From: Marinobacterium stanieri
GTDB lineage: Bacteria > Pseudomonadota > Gammaproteobacteria > Pseudomonadales > Balneatricaceae
DNA length: 64,000 nt
Assembly (NCBI RefSeq): GCF_900155945.1
Contig: NZ_FTMN01000009.1
Coordinates: 1-64,000 of the forward strand
Direction of reading: 5' to 3'
Shown: piece by piece, positions 16,098 to 24,974 of the stretch
How positions within the stretch are numbered: the stretch's first letter is position 1
How the letters are laid out: each line of letters starts with the position of its first letter
The notes under the pieces: model-generated
The model's input: the letters and a program-made list of their open reading frames with translations, nothing else
Told to the model about the DNA's origin: nothing
The model's database searches: none
Made by a program: the position numbers and the translations under genes

Positions 16098-17914
16098 CAA
16101 CGGACATGTTGACTGTTTTCGTTCTGCTCGGCATCACCATTGTGCTATTCCTGAGCGATCGCATCCGTATGGATCTGGTCGCGCTGCTGGTCGTCGTCAG
16201 CCTGGCACTCAGCGGTATCATCACGCCGGCAGAGGCCGTATCCGGCTTCGGTGAGCCCGTGGTCGTCATGATTGCGGCGCTGTTCGTGGTCGGCGAAGGC
16301 CTGCTGCGAACCGGCATTGCCAGCGCCACCGGCAGCTGGCTACTGAAAGTCGGCGGTGACAGTGAAACCCGGCTGCTGCTGTTCCTGCTGCCGGTGGTGG
16401 CGCTGCTGTCAGCCTTTATGAGTTCAACCGGTGCGGTCGCCCTGCTGTTGCCTGTAGTGATGAGCCTGTCACGGCGCTCAGGATTTGCGCCCCCGCGGTT
16501 ACTGATGCCACTGGCCTTCGCCGCCCTGATCGGCGGCATGCTGACCCTGATCGGTACCCCGCCCAACCTGATTGTCAGTGGCCAGATGCGCAGTTCCGGA
16601 CTGGAGCCCTTTGGCTTCTTTGACTTTACCCCGATCGGGTTCGCCATTCTGGTGGTGGGAATGGCCTATCTGATACTGGTTGCGCGACGCTTATTGCCGC
16701 AGCATCAGGCCACTGCCAGTGAACAGGAAAGTCCGGGGCTGCGCACCCTTTATACCCGCTACGACCTGTCGCGCCAGCTGCATAAACTGGAAGTGCGCCC
16801 CGGCAGCCCCTTGGCACAGAAGACACCTGCAGAAGCGGCGCTGAGATCCGAATATGAAGTTACCGTGATCGCCATAGCGCGCAGCGGCGGCTGGCTACCC
16901 AGCCTGATTCCGGTCCTGGCCAACACCCGCATGCGTTACCGTGACCAGATGCTGGTATACGCGGATGACGCCCAGATTGAACGCCTCTGTACGGAGCAGT
17001 CTTTGATCTGTCTGGATTGCCCCGCCAGCGAGATTGCTCGCCTGGAAAAAAATGCCGGTCTGGCCGAAGTATTGGTGCCGCCGGAATCCAAGCTCTGTGG
17101 CAAAACGGTAAAACAGGTTCGCTTGCGTGAGCGCCTGGGTTTGAGCGTGATCGGTATCCGCCGCAATCAGGAGCTGATCGACCTGCACTTTGCCAGCACT
17201 GAACTGGAAGCGGGCGACACGCTGCTGCTGGCCGGCAGCTGGGAGCAGATTCGCAACCTGAACCGCAGCCGCGACCTGGTAGTACTGAATACGCCGCCGG
17301 AACTGGAGGAAGTCCCCACCCACGGCAGCCGTGCGCCCGTCGCACTGGGCATTCTGGGTGCCATGCTGGTCTGCATGACCAGCGGCTGGCTGGACAACCT
17401 CAGCGCCATTTTGCTGGCGGCTTTGGCGATGATCCTGAGCGGCTGCGTCAACCTAACCGAAGCCTATCGCTCACTCAACGCCACCAGCCTGATTCTCATT
17501 GCCGGCATGCTCCCCATGGCCCTGGCGATGGAGCGCAGCGGCGCGCTGGATTACCTGGTGCAACACCTGGTCAACCTGATCGGGGACAGCAGTCCGCTGA
17601 TGCTCTGCGCCAGCCTGTTCCTGGTAACCTCGGTGCTCAGCCAGTTCATCTCCAATACCGCGACGACCGTGCTCGTAGCACCGGTGGCGCTAAGCACAGC
17701 CCAGCTTCTAGGCGTAAACCCCGAGCCGGTGATGATATCGGTGGCCATAGCGGCCTCAACCGCCTTTGCCACGCCCATCGCCTCACCGGTGAATACACTG
17801 GTGCTCACAGCGGGCAACTACCGATTCGCCGATTTTGCCCGCGTAGGTATCCCCCTGCAGCTATTGGCACTGGCACTGACGCTGGTACTGACGCCGCTGC
17901 TGTTTCCCTTCTAA
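16094..17914 (+). CDS. SLC13-family permease with two RCK-C (TrkA-C) domains
   Basis: A 606-residue membrane transporter. It has an N-terminal membrane block (about 1-200), two cytoplasmic TrkA-C/RCK-C domains (about 215-300 and 305-390, the second including KLCGKTVKQVRLRERLGLSVIGIRR cut by basic residues), and a C-terminal membrane block (410-606). The layout matches YfbS-type members of the divalent anion:Na+ symporter superfamily. Possible substrates include sulfate or dicarboxylates; nothing decides between them. The ATGA overlap with ilvY implies co-transcription, an unexpected link between branched-chain regulation and an ion transporter. Confidence 0.85.
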   Translation: MTTDMLTVFVLLGITIVLFLSDRIRMDLVALLVVVSLALSGIITPAEAVSGFGEPVVVMIAALFVVGEGLLRTGIASATGSWLLKVGGDSETRLLLFLLPVVALLSAFMSSTGAVALLLPVVMSLSRRSGFAPPRLLMPLAFAALIGGMLTLIGTPPNLIVSGQMRSSGLEPFGFFDFTPIGFAILVVGMAYLILVARRLLPQHQATASEQESPGLRTLYTRYDLSRQLHKLEVRPGSPLAQKTPAEAALRSEYEVTVIAIARSGGWLPSLIPVLANTRMRYRDQMLVYADDAQIERLCTEQSLICLDCPASEIARLEKNAGLAEVLVPPESKLCGKTVKQVRLRERLGLSVIGIRRNQELIDLHFASTELEAGDTLLLAGSWEQIRNLNRSRDLVVLNTPPELEEVPTHGSRAPVALGILGAMLVCMTSGWLDNLSAILLAALAMILSGCVNLTEAYRSLNATSLILIAGMLPMALAMERSGALDYLVQHLVNLIGDSSPLMLCASLFLVTSVLSQFISNTATTVLVAPVALSTAQLLGVNPEPVMISVAIAASTAFATPIASPVNTLVLTAGNYRFADFARVGIPLQLLALALTLVLTPLLFPF

Positions 17915-17928
17915 ACCGGTTACCGGGA

Positions 17929-18759
17929 TCAGCCGCTCAAGTGCTGATACAGGAATGACAGGGAGCGCGACCACGCCAGGGCCGCGTTCTCTTCGTCATA
18001 GCGCGCTCCGGTCGGGTTGGCGAAGGCATGATCGGCCACATACCAGTGCACCCTGAGGTCGGTTTTGCCTGCAGCCGCCATGGCACGCTCGAAACTGCCC
18101 ACCATTGCTTCATCGATGCTCTTGTCCAAAGTACCAAAGTGGCCCAGTACCGGACTCTTCAGCGCGGCCAGCTGTTCTGGCGTACGACGCACATTGCCGT
18201 AATAAATGATGGTGGCATCCACCGGGACCGCCAGGGACGCATCCAGTGACCAGCCACCGCCAAAGCACCAGCCCAGGGTGCCGACCTTGCCGGTGCAGCG
18301 TTCATGATTTCGCAGCCAACCAATCCAGCCCACCATCGTTTCGGTTGCCACCCCTTCATTCACCCCGTTTTTCAGCGCCATGGCTTCGTCACGGGTGGTG
18401 CCCACGCCACCGCCGTAGAGGTCGACGGCCAGCGCGATGAAGCCCTGTTCAGCCAGATCGGCGGCCACAGCCTTGATTTGGTCATTCAGCCCCCACCACT
18501 CATGAATCAAAACCACCGCCGGGAAAGGGCCCTCGCCCTTGGGCATCGCCAGGTGCGCACCGACTTGGGCGCCACCGCTAAGTGTGCGCTGTACCGCCTG
18601 GGTTCTATCACCGGCCGCCTGTGCCAGCAGCGGGTCGGCCAGCACGACGGCCAGCGGCAAACTGAGCATGCCCTTGAGGAACTGACGCCGCTGCTCAGAG
18701 CTGGCCTTGGGCAAAGGGCGTGTATCCGTAGACGTGTTACAGCTTTTCAGGTCACACAT
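17929..18759 (-). CDS. Dienelactone hydrolase-family protein with Tat-like signal
   Basis: A roughly 276-residue alpha/beta hydrolase. The nucleophile is Cys in TLGWCFGGG (about residue 165), with Asp in FGTLDKSID and His in YVADHAFANP completing a Cys-Asp-His triad as in dienelactone hydrolases. An N-terminal RRQFLKG followed by a hydrophobic stretch suggests Tat export, unusual for this mainly cytoplasmic family. A Cys-rich opening (MCDLKSC) precedes it. Starts at 18759, 18768 (ATG) or 18774 (GTG) are possible; 18759 has GAGG at 9 bp. The substrate is unknown. It converges with the SLC13 gene. Confidence 0.82.
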   Translation of the reverse strand: MCDLKSCNTSTDTRPLPKASSEQRRQFLKGMLSLPLAVVLADPLLAQAAGDRTQAVQRTLSGGAQVGAHLAMPKGEGPFPAVVLIHEWWGLNDQIKAVAADLAEQGFIALAVDLYGGGVGTTRDEAMALKNGVNEGVATETMVGWIGWLRNHERCTGKVGTLGWCFGGGWSLDASLAVPVDATIIYYGNVRRTPEQLAALKSPVLGHFGTLDKSIDEAMVGSFERAMAAAGKTDLRVHWYVADHAFANPTGARYDEENAALAWSRSLSFLYQHLSG

Positions 18760-18870
18760 GTCGCACATCCTCACTGACTGGGTTCACAACACTATAGACC
18801 AAAGGGTACGCCATTAGCCGGGGAATGGAGCTTTCCGCCGCAGTGCAAAAAAGTTCTTCTATACTGTGCC

Positions 18871-18896
18871 AAAAGGCTTTTTTTTGAGCCTTTTTT
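18871..18896 (+). promoter_or_regulatory. T-rich hairpin in the leader of the first potF gene
   Basis: AAAAGGC pairs with GCCTTTT and is followed by more T, a terminator-like hairpin, 6 bp after a TATACT (18860-18865) that could be a -10. A related A-run/T-run hairpin occurs at 20227-20258 before the second potF. It could attenuate transcription; this is inference. Confidence 0.4.
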
Positions 18897-19003
18897 GTTT
18901 CATATTTCGCGGTTTAACCGTCTGCCGTGTTCGCGGCTGCTTTCGCTCGGGAGAGAGAACCCTGCTCCCACCACTCACCCTGCATTGCCGGAGACCTGTG
19001 GCG

Positions 19004-20095
19004 ATGAAAAAACTGTTCCAAACCCTGCTGCCCTCTCTGCTCCTGACCGGCGCCACCGCCAGTGCCGCACAAGAGCTGCACATCTATAACTGGTCCGACT
19101 ATATCGCCGAAGACACCATTGAGAACTTCGAGAAGGCAACCGGTATCGATGTGGTCTACGACGTCTACGATGCCAACGAAGTCATGGAAGCCAAACTCCT
19201 GGCCGGCCGCAGTGGTTATGATCTGATTTTCCCCACCGCCCGCCCCTTTGCCGAGCGTCACATCAAGGCCGACCTGTACCAGCCACTGGACAAGAGCCAG
19301 CTGGAAGGCCTGGATAACCTGGACCCGGTGATCATGAAATCCCTGGCCAGCATCGATGCGGAAAATGCACACCTGGTGCCTTACATGTGGGGTTCCAGCG
19401 GCATCGGCTACAACGTCGAGAAAGTACGGGAAGTGCTGGGTGATGACATGCCCAAGGATACCTGGCGCCTGCTGTTCGACCCGGAAATCGTCGCCAAACT
19501 GGCCAGCTGTGGTGTAACCCTGATGGACGACCCCACCGAAGTGCTGGTTGCGGCCAACATCTACCGTGGCGCTGACGCCGATGACTTCAGCAAGGCAGGC
19601 ATTGCCGGCGCCAGCGAAACCGTCGCCGCCGTGCGCCCCCACATTCGCTATTTCCACAGCTCCCAGTACATCAATGACCTTGCCAACGGCGATATCTGTG
19701 TGGCCCACGGCTACTCCGGTGATGTACTCCAGGCCCGTGACCGTGCTGCCGAAGCCGGCAACGGTGTCGAAATTGCCTATGCCGTTCCGTCTGAAGGCGC
19801 GCTGGTGTGGACCGATGTGATGGCGATCCCCGCTGATGCCCCCAACCCGGGCCCGGCGCACGCCTTCATCAACTACCTGCTGAAGCCGGACGTGATTGCA
19901 CCGATCACCGACTACGTGGCATACGCCAACGCCAACCGTGCCGCCACCGAACTGGTGGATGAAGAGATCCGCAATGACCCGGGTATCTACCCGCCGGCCA
20001 ACACCCAGGCCAAGCTGCGGGAAACCCCAACGCCTTCAGAGCGTGAAATTCGCGCCCTGAACCGCAGCTGGACTCGTGTTAAAACCGGTCAGTAA
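19004..20095 (+). CDS. potF: Putrescine/polyamine ABC transporter periplasmic binding protein, copy 1
   Basis: A 363-residue PotF/PotD-type binding protein with a signal peptide (MKKLFQTLLPSLLLTGATASA, cleaved before AQEL). The mature start LHIYNWSDYIAEDTIENFE is typical. Ligand-site regions include YDVYDANEVMEAKLLAGRSG, PYMWGSSGIGYNVEKVR and VAHGYSGDV. It captures polyamine for the PotGHI importer. The start at 19004 fits the signal peptide and a GGAGA ribosome site; the frame is open 46 codons upstream without sense. It is a tandem paralogue of the next gene, with a similar leader. Confidence 0.93.
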   Translation: MKKLFQTLLPSLLLTGATASAAQELHIYNWSDYIAEDTIENFEKATGIDVVYDVYDANEVMEAKLLAGRSGYDLIFPTARPFAERHIKADLYQPLDKSQLEGLDNLDPVIMKSLASIDAENAHLVPYMWGSSGIGYNVEKVREVLGDDMPKDTWRLLFDPEIVAKLASCGVTLMDDPTEVLVAANIYRGADADDFSKAGIAGASETVAAVRPHIRYFHSSQYINDLANGDICVAHGYSGDVLQARDRAAEAGNGVEIAYAVPSEGALVWTDVMAIPADAPNPGPAHAFINYLLKPDVIAPITDYVAYANANRAATELVDEEIRNDPGIYPPANTQAKLRETPTPSEREIRALNRSWTRVKTGQ

Positions 20096-20107
20096 CAGTC
20101 TCGGGTT

Positions 20108-20139
20108 GCCAACACTGCCCCTGCTATCGGGGGCAGTGT
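20108..20139 (+). terminator. GC-rich hairpin between the two potF copies
   Basis: ACACTGCCCC pairs with the following GGGGCAGTGT, just after the first potF stop. It lacks a T-run, so it may stabilise the mRNA end or partly terminate. Confidence 0.45.
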
Positions 20140-20226
20140 ATGGATCGCGATTCAGGGTACTGGCAAGCGTGCATTCCGCGCCTGCAAACCCACCGCAAAG
20201 TCGCGTGAAAAAGTTTATTTGGCGGT

Positions 20227-20258
20227 GCAAAAAATACTTTTTTTTGACGGTTTTTTGC
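20227..20258 (+). promoter_or_regulatory. T-rich hairpin in the leader of the second potF gene
   Basis: GCAAAAAA pairs with TTTTTTGC around a T-rich centre, in the same relative place as the hairpin before potF copy 1. Both leaders also share TTGCCGGAGA shortly before the ATG, so the leader was duplicated with the gene. Confidence 0.4.
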
Positions 20259-20359
20259 TCCATATTCTCGCTTTGTACTGCACCTGCTGCATTCGCAGCC
20301 GCATCTCTTGGGGCCGTCCCGTCCCCAACCATCCACAGCGTTGCCGGAGATCCTTGGCG

Positions 20360-21460
20360 ATGAAAAAAGTTTCTAGCGGATTCAAATACTTATTCCCTTC
20401 CCTGCTGCTGACGACTGCCACACTCAGCAACGCTGAAGAGCTGCACGTATATAACTGGTCGGATTACATTGCCGAAGACACCGTCGCACAGTTCGAGCAG
20501 GAGACCGGCATCAAGGTTATCTACGATGTCTATGACTCCAACGAAGTGCTGGAAGCCAAGCTATTGGCAGGCCGCAGTGGTTATGATTTGGCCTTTCCTA
20601 CGGCGCGCCCCTTTGCCGACCGCCATATCACGGCCGGTCTGTACCAGCCACTGAACAAGGACAAGCTGAGCAATCTGGACAATATTGACCCGGTGATTCT
20701 GCAATCACTGGCCGATATCGATGCCGGCAACCAGCACCTGGTGCCTTATATGTGGGGCACCACCGGTATTGGCTACAACGTGAAAAAGGTACGCGAAATT
20801 CTCGGTGATGAGATGCCTCTGGATACCTGGCGCCTGGTGTTTGATCCCAAGATTGTCGCCAAGCTGGAAGGCTGTGGTGTCAGCCTGATGGACGACGCCA
20901 CCGAAGTATTCATCGCGGCCAGCGCCTACCGGGGGCAGGACACTGCTGACTTCAGCAAGGCAGCCATCGAAGCGGCTGCCAATACGGTGCAGGCTGTGCG
21001 TCCGTACATTCGCTACTTCCACAGCTCGCAGTACATCAATGACCTGGCCAACGGCGATCTCTGTGTGGCGCACGGCTACTCCGGCGACGTACTGCAGGCA
21101 CGTGACCGTGCCTCTGAAGCCGGCAATGGTGTCGAAGTGGCCTATGCAGTCCCGTCCGAGGGCGCGGTTGTCTGGACCGATGTAATGGTCATTCCCAAGG
21201 ATGCCCCTAACCCGGATGCGGCACATCGCTTCATCAATTACCTGATGCAGCCTGAAGTCATCGCGCCAATTACCAACTATGTCGCCTATGCCAACGCTAA
21301 TGCAGCGGCGACCGACCTGGTCGACGAAGAGATTCGTATGGACCCGGGAATTTACCCGCCGGCACAAACACGGGAAAAGCTCATCGTGATCAAAACACCC
21401 GCTGAGCGCCAGCTTCGCGACATGAATCGAAGCTGGACCCGAGTCAAAACCGGCCAATAA
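20360..21460 (+). CDS. potF: Putrescine/polyamine ABC transporter periplasmic binding protein, copy 2
   Basis: A 366-residue paralogue of copy 1, strongly similar throughout (LHVYNWSDYIAEDTVAQFE, YDVYDSNEVLEAKLLAGRSG, YMWGTTGIGYNVKKVR, the C-terminal NRSWTRVKTGQ shared exactly). The signal peptide ends before EELHVY. Differences cluster in surface-like segments and near LEGCGVSLMDDATEVFIA. The start at 20360 is set by the signal peptide and a GGAGATCC site. The two copies probably widen or tune polyamine specificity for one membrane complex. Confidence 0.93.
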   Translation: MKKVSSGFKYLFPSLLLTTATLSNAEELHVYNWSDYIAEDTVAQFEQETGIKVIYDVYDSNEVLEAKLLAGRSGYDLAFPTARPFADRHITAGLYQPLNKDKLSNLDNIDPVILQSLADIDAGNQHLVPYMWGTTGIGYNVKKVREILGDEMPLDTWRLVFDPKIVAKLEGCGVSLMDDATEVFIAASAYRGQDTADFSKAAIEAAANTVQAVRPYIRYFHSSQYINDLANGDLCVAHGYSGDVLQARDRASEAGNGVEVAYAVPSEGAVVWTDVMVIPKDAPNPDAAHRFINYLMQPEVIAPITNYVAYANANAAATDLVDEEIRMDPGIYPPAQTREKLIVIKTPAERQLRDMNRSWTRVKTGQ

Positions 21461-21479
21461 GCCCTTAAACCGAAACACC

Positions 21480-21509
21480 TTGCCCCTGACTTCAGGGGCA
21501 TATTTTTTG
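21480..21509 (+). terminator. Terminator between potF copy 2 and potG
   Basis: TGCCCCTGA pairs with TCAGGGGCA (2-nt loop) followed by TATTTTTT. It would partly separate binding-protein mRNA from potGHI, giving an excess of binding protein, as is common in ABC importers. Confidence 0.75.
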
Positions 21510-21551
21510 GCAGGTCGCAGCGGCGGCCTGTGATGGGAGAAACACGCTACG

Positions 21552-22691
21552 ATGAATCGCGTACGTCAGTTCAAGCCCGAAGAACCCTGGCAGGCCCCTG
21601 AAGAGGAGCCCATTGTCCGCATTGAGAACGTCACCAAACGGTTTGGCGCCTTTTATGCTGTCGACGATATCAGCCTGCATATCCACCAGGGAGAGTTCTT
21701 TTCGCTCCTGGGCTCTTCGGGCTGTGGTAAAACCACCCTGCTGCGCATGCTGGCCGGCTTTGAAACCCCGACCAGTGGCCAGATCTTCATTGATGGCCAG
21801 GATGTGACCAACATCCCGCCCTATGAGCGACCGGTCAACATGATGTTCCAGTCCTACGCCCTGTTTCCGCATATGAATGTGGCCGACAACATCGCCTTCG
21901 GTCTCAAGCAGGAAGGCATGGCCAAGTCCGAACGTCAGGACCGGGTTGCCGAACTGCTGTCACTGGTCCAGATCGAACAACTGGCCAAGCGCAAACCGCA
22001 TCAGCTGTCCGGCGGCCAGCGCCAGCGTGTGGCACTGGCACGTTCACTGGCCAAGCATCCGAAAATCCTGCTGCTGGATGAGCCTCTGGGCGCTCTGGAT
22101 AAAAAGCTGCGCGAGCAGACCCAGTTTGAGCTGGTCAATATTCAGGAGCGCCTGGGCATTACCTTCGTGGTCGTGACCCACGATCAGGAAGAAGCGATGA
22201 CCATGTCATCACGCATTGCGCTGATGCACGAGGGCCGCATCGAACAGGTCGACCCGCCGCGCCGCCTGTATGAATTCCCGTCCACGCGCTATGCCGCCAG
22301 CTTCATTGGCTCGGTCAACCTGTTTGACGGCTATGTGGTGCAGCAGGATGACGACCAGGTACTGGTCCAGTGCGACGAGGCGGACAGCCTGCTGCAGGTA
22401 CGTCACAGTCAGCCCCTGGTCCCCGGTATGGCCGTGACCCTGGCGTTGCGCCCGGAGAAAGTCCGGGTATTGAAAGACTTTGATGAAGAGGCCCCCAACC
22501 AGCTGCGCGGCCAGATCAAGGAGATCGCCTACCTGGGCGATGTCTCCATCTACCATGTGCAGCTGCCGGGCGGAAAATGGGTGCAGTTTACCCAGCCCAA
22601 CGTACAGGCGCTGGCCGAACAGCCGCTGACCTGGGATGAAGAGGTGACACTGGGCTGGTCTGCCAACAGCTGCGGGGTACTGACTGAATGA
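21552..22691 (+). CDS. potG: Polyamine ABC transporter ATP-binding protein
   Basis: A 379-residue ABC ATPase that powers putrescine uptake. Walker A is GSSGCGKTTLL (about 57-67), signature LSGGQRQRVALAR (about 155), Walker B ILLLDEPLGALD and switch His in VVVTHDQEEAM. A C-terminal TOBE domain (about 285-375) follows. It matches the PotA/PotG length. The stop overlaps the potH start by 4 bp. Confidence 0.95.
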   Translation: MNRVRQFKPEEPWQAPEEEPIVRIENVTKRFGAFYAVDDISLHIHQGEFFSLLGSSGCGKTTLLRMLAGFETPTSGQIFIDGQDVTNIPPYERPVNMMFQSYALFPHMNVADNIAFGLKQEGMAKSERQDRVAELLSLVQIEQLAKRKPHQLSGGQRQRVALARSLAKHPKILLLDEPLGALDKKLREQTQFELVNIQERLGITFVVVTHDQEEAMTMSSRIALMHEGRIEQVDPPRRLYEFPSTRYAASFIGSVNLFDGYVVQQDDDQVLVQCDEADSLLQVRHSQPLVPGMAVTLALRPEKVRVLKDFDEEAPNQLRGQIKEIAYLGDVSIYHVQLPGGKWVQFTQPNVQALAEQPLTWDEEVTLGWSANSCGVLTE

Positions 22692-23590
22692 AGCTGAAAC
22701 CCGGACTGCCGCCGGCACGTAACCTGATCATCGCCGTTCCCTGGTTCTGGCTGGCCCTGTTCTTCCTGCTGCCGTTCCTGTTCGTGCTCAAGATCAGCCT
22801 GTCCGAACCGACACTGGCACAGCCGCCCTACATGGACCTGATTCGTGAAATCGAGGACGGCTTTGTCACGCTGGTGATCAACTTCAGCAACTACCAGCTT
22901 CTGCTGGAGGATTCGCTTTACCTGAGTGCCCTTTGGGGCTCGCTCAAGGTGGCCGGCATCTCCACACTGTTCTGCCTGCTGATCGGCTATCCCATGGCCT
23001 ATGCCATTGCCCGTTCACCGGTACACTGGCGCCTGCCTCTGCTGATGCTGATTATCCTGCCGTTCTGGACCTCGTTCCTGATCCGCATCTACGCCTGGAT
23101 CGGCATTCTCAAGACCAACGGCCTGCTCAACAATCTGCTGATGGGCATGGGGCTGATCGACAGTCCACTGGAGATCATGCATACCCCGATCGCGGTCTAC
23201 ATAGGCGTGGTCTACAACTACCTGCCGTTTGTGGTGTTGCCGCTGTACGCCACCCTGATCCGGCTCGACCTGACCCTGCTGGAAGCCGCTGCTGACCTGG
23301 GCTGCCGCCCGTGGAAGCAGTTCCTGCTGATTACCCTGCCGCTGTCGATGCCGGGCGTATTGGCCGGCTCCATGCTGGTATTTATCCCGGTAATGGGCGA
23401 GTTCGTTATCCCAGACCTGCTGGGCGGACCGAATACGCTGATGCTGGGCAAACTGATGTGGACCGAGTTCTTCAGCAACAAGGACTGGCCACTGGCCTCT
23501 TCACTGGCCGCATTGCTGCTGGTCGCGCTGATACTGCCCTTTGTGCTGCTGCGCCACTTTGAGCGCCGTGCCGAGGAGGCCAGCACATGA
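22688..23590 (+). CDS. potH: Polyamine ABC transporter permease PotH
   Basis: A 300-residue inner-membrane permease with about six helices. The EAA loop is seen in LLEAAADLGCRPWKQFLLIT (about residues 197-216). It forms the channel with PotI. It overlaps potG and potI by 4 bp each (ATGA), indicating tight translational coupling. Confidence 0.94.
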   Translation: MKLKPGLPPARNLIIAVPWFWLALFFLLPFLFVLKISLSEPTLAQPPYMDLIREIEDGFVTLVINFSNYQLLLEDSLYLSALWGSLKVAGISTLFCLLIGYPMAYAIARSPVHWRLPLLMLIILPFWTSFLIRIYAWIGILKTNGLLNNLLMGMGLIDSPLEIMHTPIAVYIGVVYNYLPFVVLPLYATLIRLDLTLLEAAADLGCRPWKQFLLITLPLSMPGVLAGSMLVFIPVMGEFVIPDLLGGPNTLMLGKLMWTEFFSNKDWPLASSLAALLLVALILPFVLLRHFERRAEEAST

Positions 23591-24405
23591 AGCGACGTAT
23601 GCCTCTGCTGATCAGCATCCTGCTGTTCGGTTATGCCTTTCTCTACATTCCAATTGCCAGCCTGATCGTCTACTCGTTCAACGAGAGCCGGCTGGTGACG
23701 GTCTGGAGTGGTTTCAGTACCAAGTGGTATGGCGAGTTGCTGCAGAACGACCAGCTGCTCGGTGCCGCCTGGCTCAGTGTGCAGATCGCCGCACTCACCG
23801 CCAGCCTGTCGGTCGTGCTGGGCACGCTGGCGGCCCTGGCGCTGGTACGATTCCGTCGCTTTCGCGGCCGCGGTTCGCTGGAAGTGATGGTCACGGCGCC
23901 ACTGGTGATGCCGGAGGTGATCATCGGCCTGTCACTGCTGCTGTTGTTTGTCGCCATGGAAACTGTCATTGGCTGGCCAGCGGGACGTGGCATGAACACC
24001 ATCGTCATCGCCCATACCACCTTCGCCATGGCCTATGTGGCAGTCGTGGTGCAGAGCCGGCTGGCACACATGGATCTGTCGCTGGAAGAAGCGGCACTGG
24101 ATCTGGGCGCACGCCCGCTGAAGGTGTTCTTCACCATCACCCTGCCGATCATTGCACCGGCACTGGTGGCCGGCTGGCTACTGGCGTTTACCCTGTCGCT
24201 GGATGACCTGGTCGTCGCCAGTTTCGTGTCCGGCCCCGGCGCGACGACCCTGCCAATGGTGGTGTACTCCAGCGTGCGTCTTGGGGTCAGCCCCGAGATC
24301 AATGCGCTGGCAACCATTATCGTGGGACTGGTCAGTGTCGCCGTGTTGATTGCCGGCTTTATCCTATGGCGTCAGGAAAAGCGCAACAGCATGGACAGCA
24401 ACTGA
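23587..24405 (+). CDS. potI: Polyamine ABC transporter permease PotI
   Basis: A 272-residue permease, six predicted helices, with EAA loop EEAALDLGARPLKVFFTIT (about residues 166-184). Features such as YSFNESR near residue 36 are typical of the PotC/PotI type. It is the last gene of the potFFGHI cluster, followed by a strong bidirectional terminator. Confidence 0.94.
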   Translation: MKRRMPLLISILLFGYAFLYIPIASLIVYSFNESRLVTVWSGFSTKWYGELLQNDQLLGAAWLSVQIAALTASLSVVLGTLAALALVRFRRFRGRGSLEVMVTAPLVMPEVIIGLSLLLLFVAMETVIGWPAGRGMNTIVIAHTTFAMAYVAVVVQSRLAHMDLSLEEAALDLGARPLKVFFTITLPIIAPALVAGWLLAFTLSLDDLVVASFVSGPGATTLPMVVYSSVRLGVSPEINALATIIVGLVSVAVLIAGFILWRQEKRNSMDSN

Positions 24406-24422
24406 CCCGAACAACAGGCAAC

Positions 24423-24460
24423 AAAAAACCGCTGGCCGTTTACACGGGCAGCGGTTTTTT
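24423..24460. terminator. Bidirectional terminator between potI and ilvH
   Basis: A 12-bp stem (AAAAAACCGCTG / CAGCGGTTTTTT) flanked by A- and T-runs serves convergent potI (plus) and ilvH (minus). Confidence 0.9.
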
Positions 24461-24480
24461 TGTGACTAAAATGTGATGCC

Positions 24481-24972
24481 TTAGAGGCTCAGCACTTTCT
24501 CGCCACGTGCGATACCACACACACCGGAGCGCACCACTTCCAGAATGGAAGCGCTGCCCAGCGCACTGATGAAGGCATCCAGCTTGTCGGATGCGCCTAC
24601 CAGCTGCACGGTGTAAGTCGTCGGGGTCACGTCGATGATCTGACCACGGAAGATATCGCAGGTACGCTTGATCTCCGCACGCATCTGGCCACTGGCCTTC
24701 AGCTTGATCATCATCACTTCACGCTCGATGTGCTCGCCTTCTGAGAGGTCGACCACTTTCACCACGTCAATCAGCTTGTTCAGCTGCTTGGTGATCTGCT
24801 CGACGACACGGTCATTACCGATGGTGGTGACGGTCAGACGGGACAGGGTCGCGTCTTCGGTCGGTGCCACGGTGAGTGACTCGATGTTGTAGTTACGCTG
24901 GGAGAACAGACCTACCACGCGTGACAACGCACCCGGTTCGTTCTCCATCAGGACGGATATGATATGGCGCAT
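24481..24972 (-). CDS. ilvH: Acetolactate synthase III regulatory subunit
   Basis: A 163-residue regulatory subunit, the same length as E. coli IlvH. The N-terminal ACT domain (RHIISVLMENEPGALSRVVG) binds valine for feedback inhibition, and a C-terminal domain contacts IlvI. The start at 24972 has GAGAGG 8 bp upstream; the frame is open 10 codons further. It begins 2 bp after the ilvI stop, so it is coupled to it. Confidence 0.96.
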   Translation of the reverse strand: MRHIISVLMENEPGALSRVVGLFSQRNYNIESLTVAPTEDATLSRLTVTTIGNDRVVEQITKQLNKLIDVVKVVDLSEGEHIEREVMMIKLKASGQMRAEIKRTCDIFRGQIIDVTPTTYTVQLVGASDKLDAFISALGSASILEVVRSGVCGIARGEKVLSL

Positions 24973-24974
24973 GC

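Noticed and set aside
20219-20359. N-terminal extension of potF copy 2 (and the equivalent before copy 1)
   Set aside because: The extension crosses the leader hairpin; the internal ATG has a ribosome site and a normal signal peptide.
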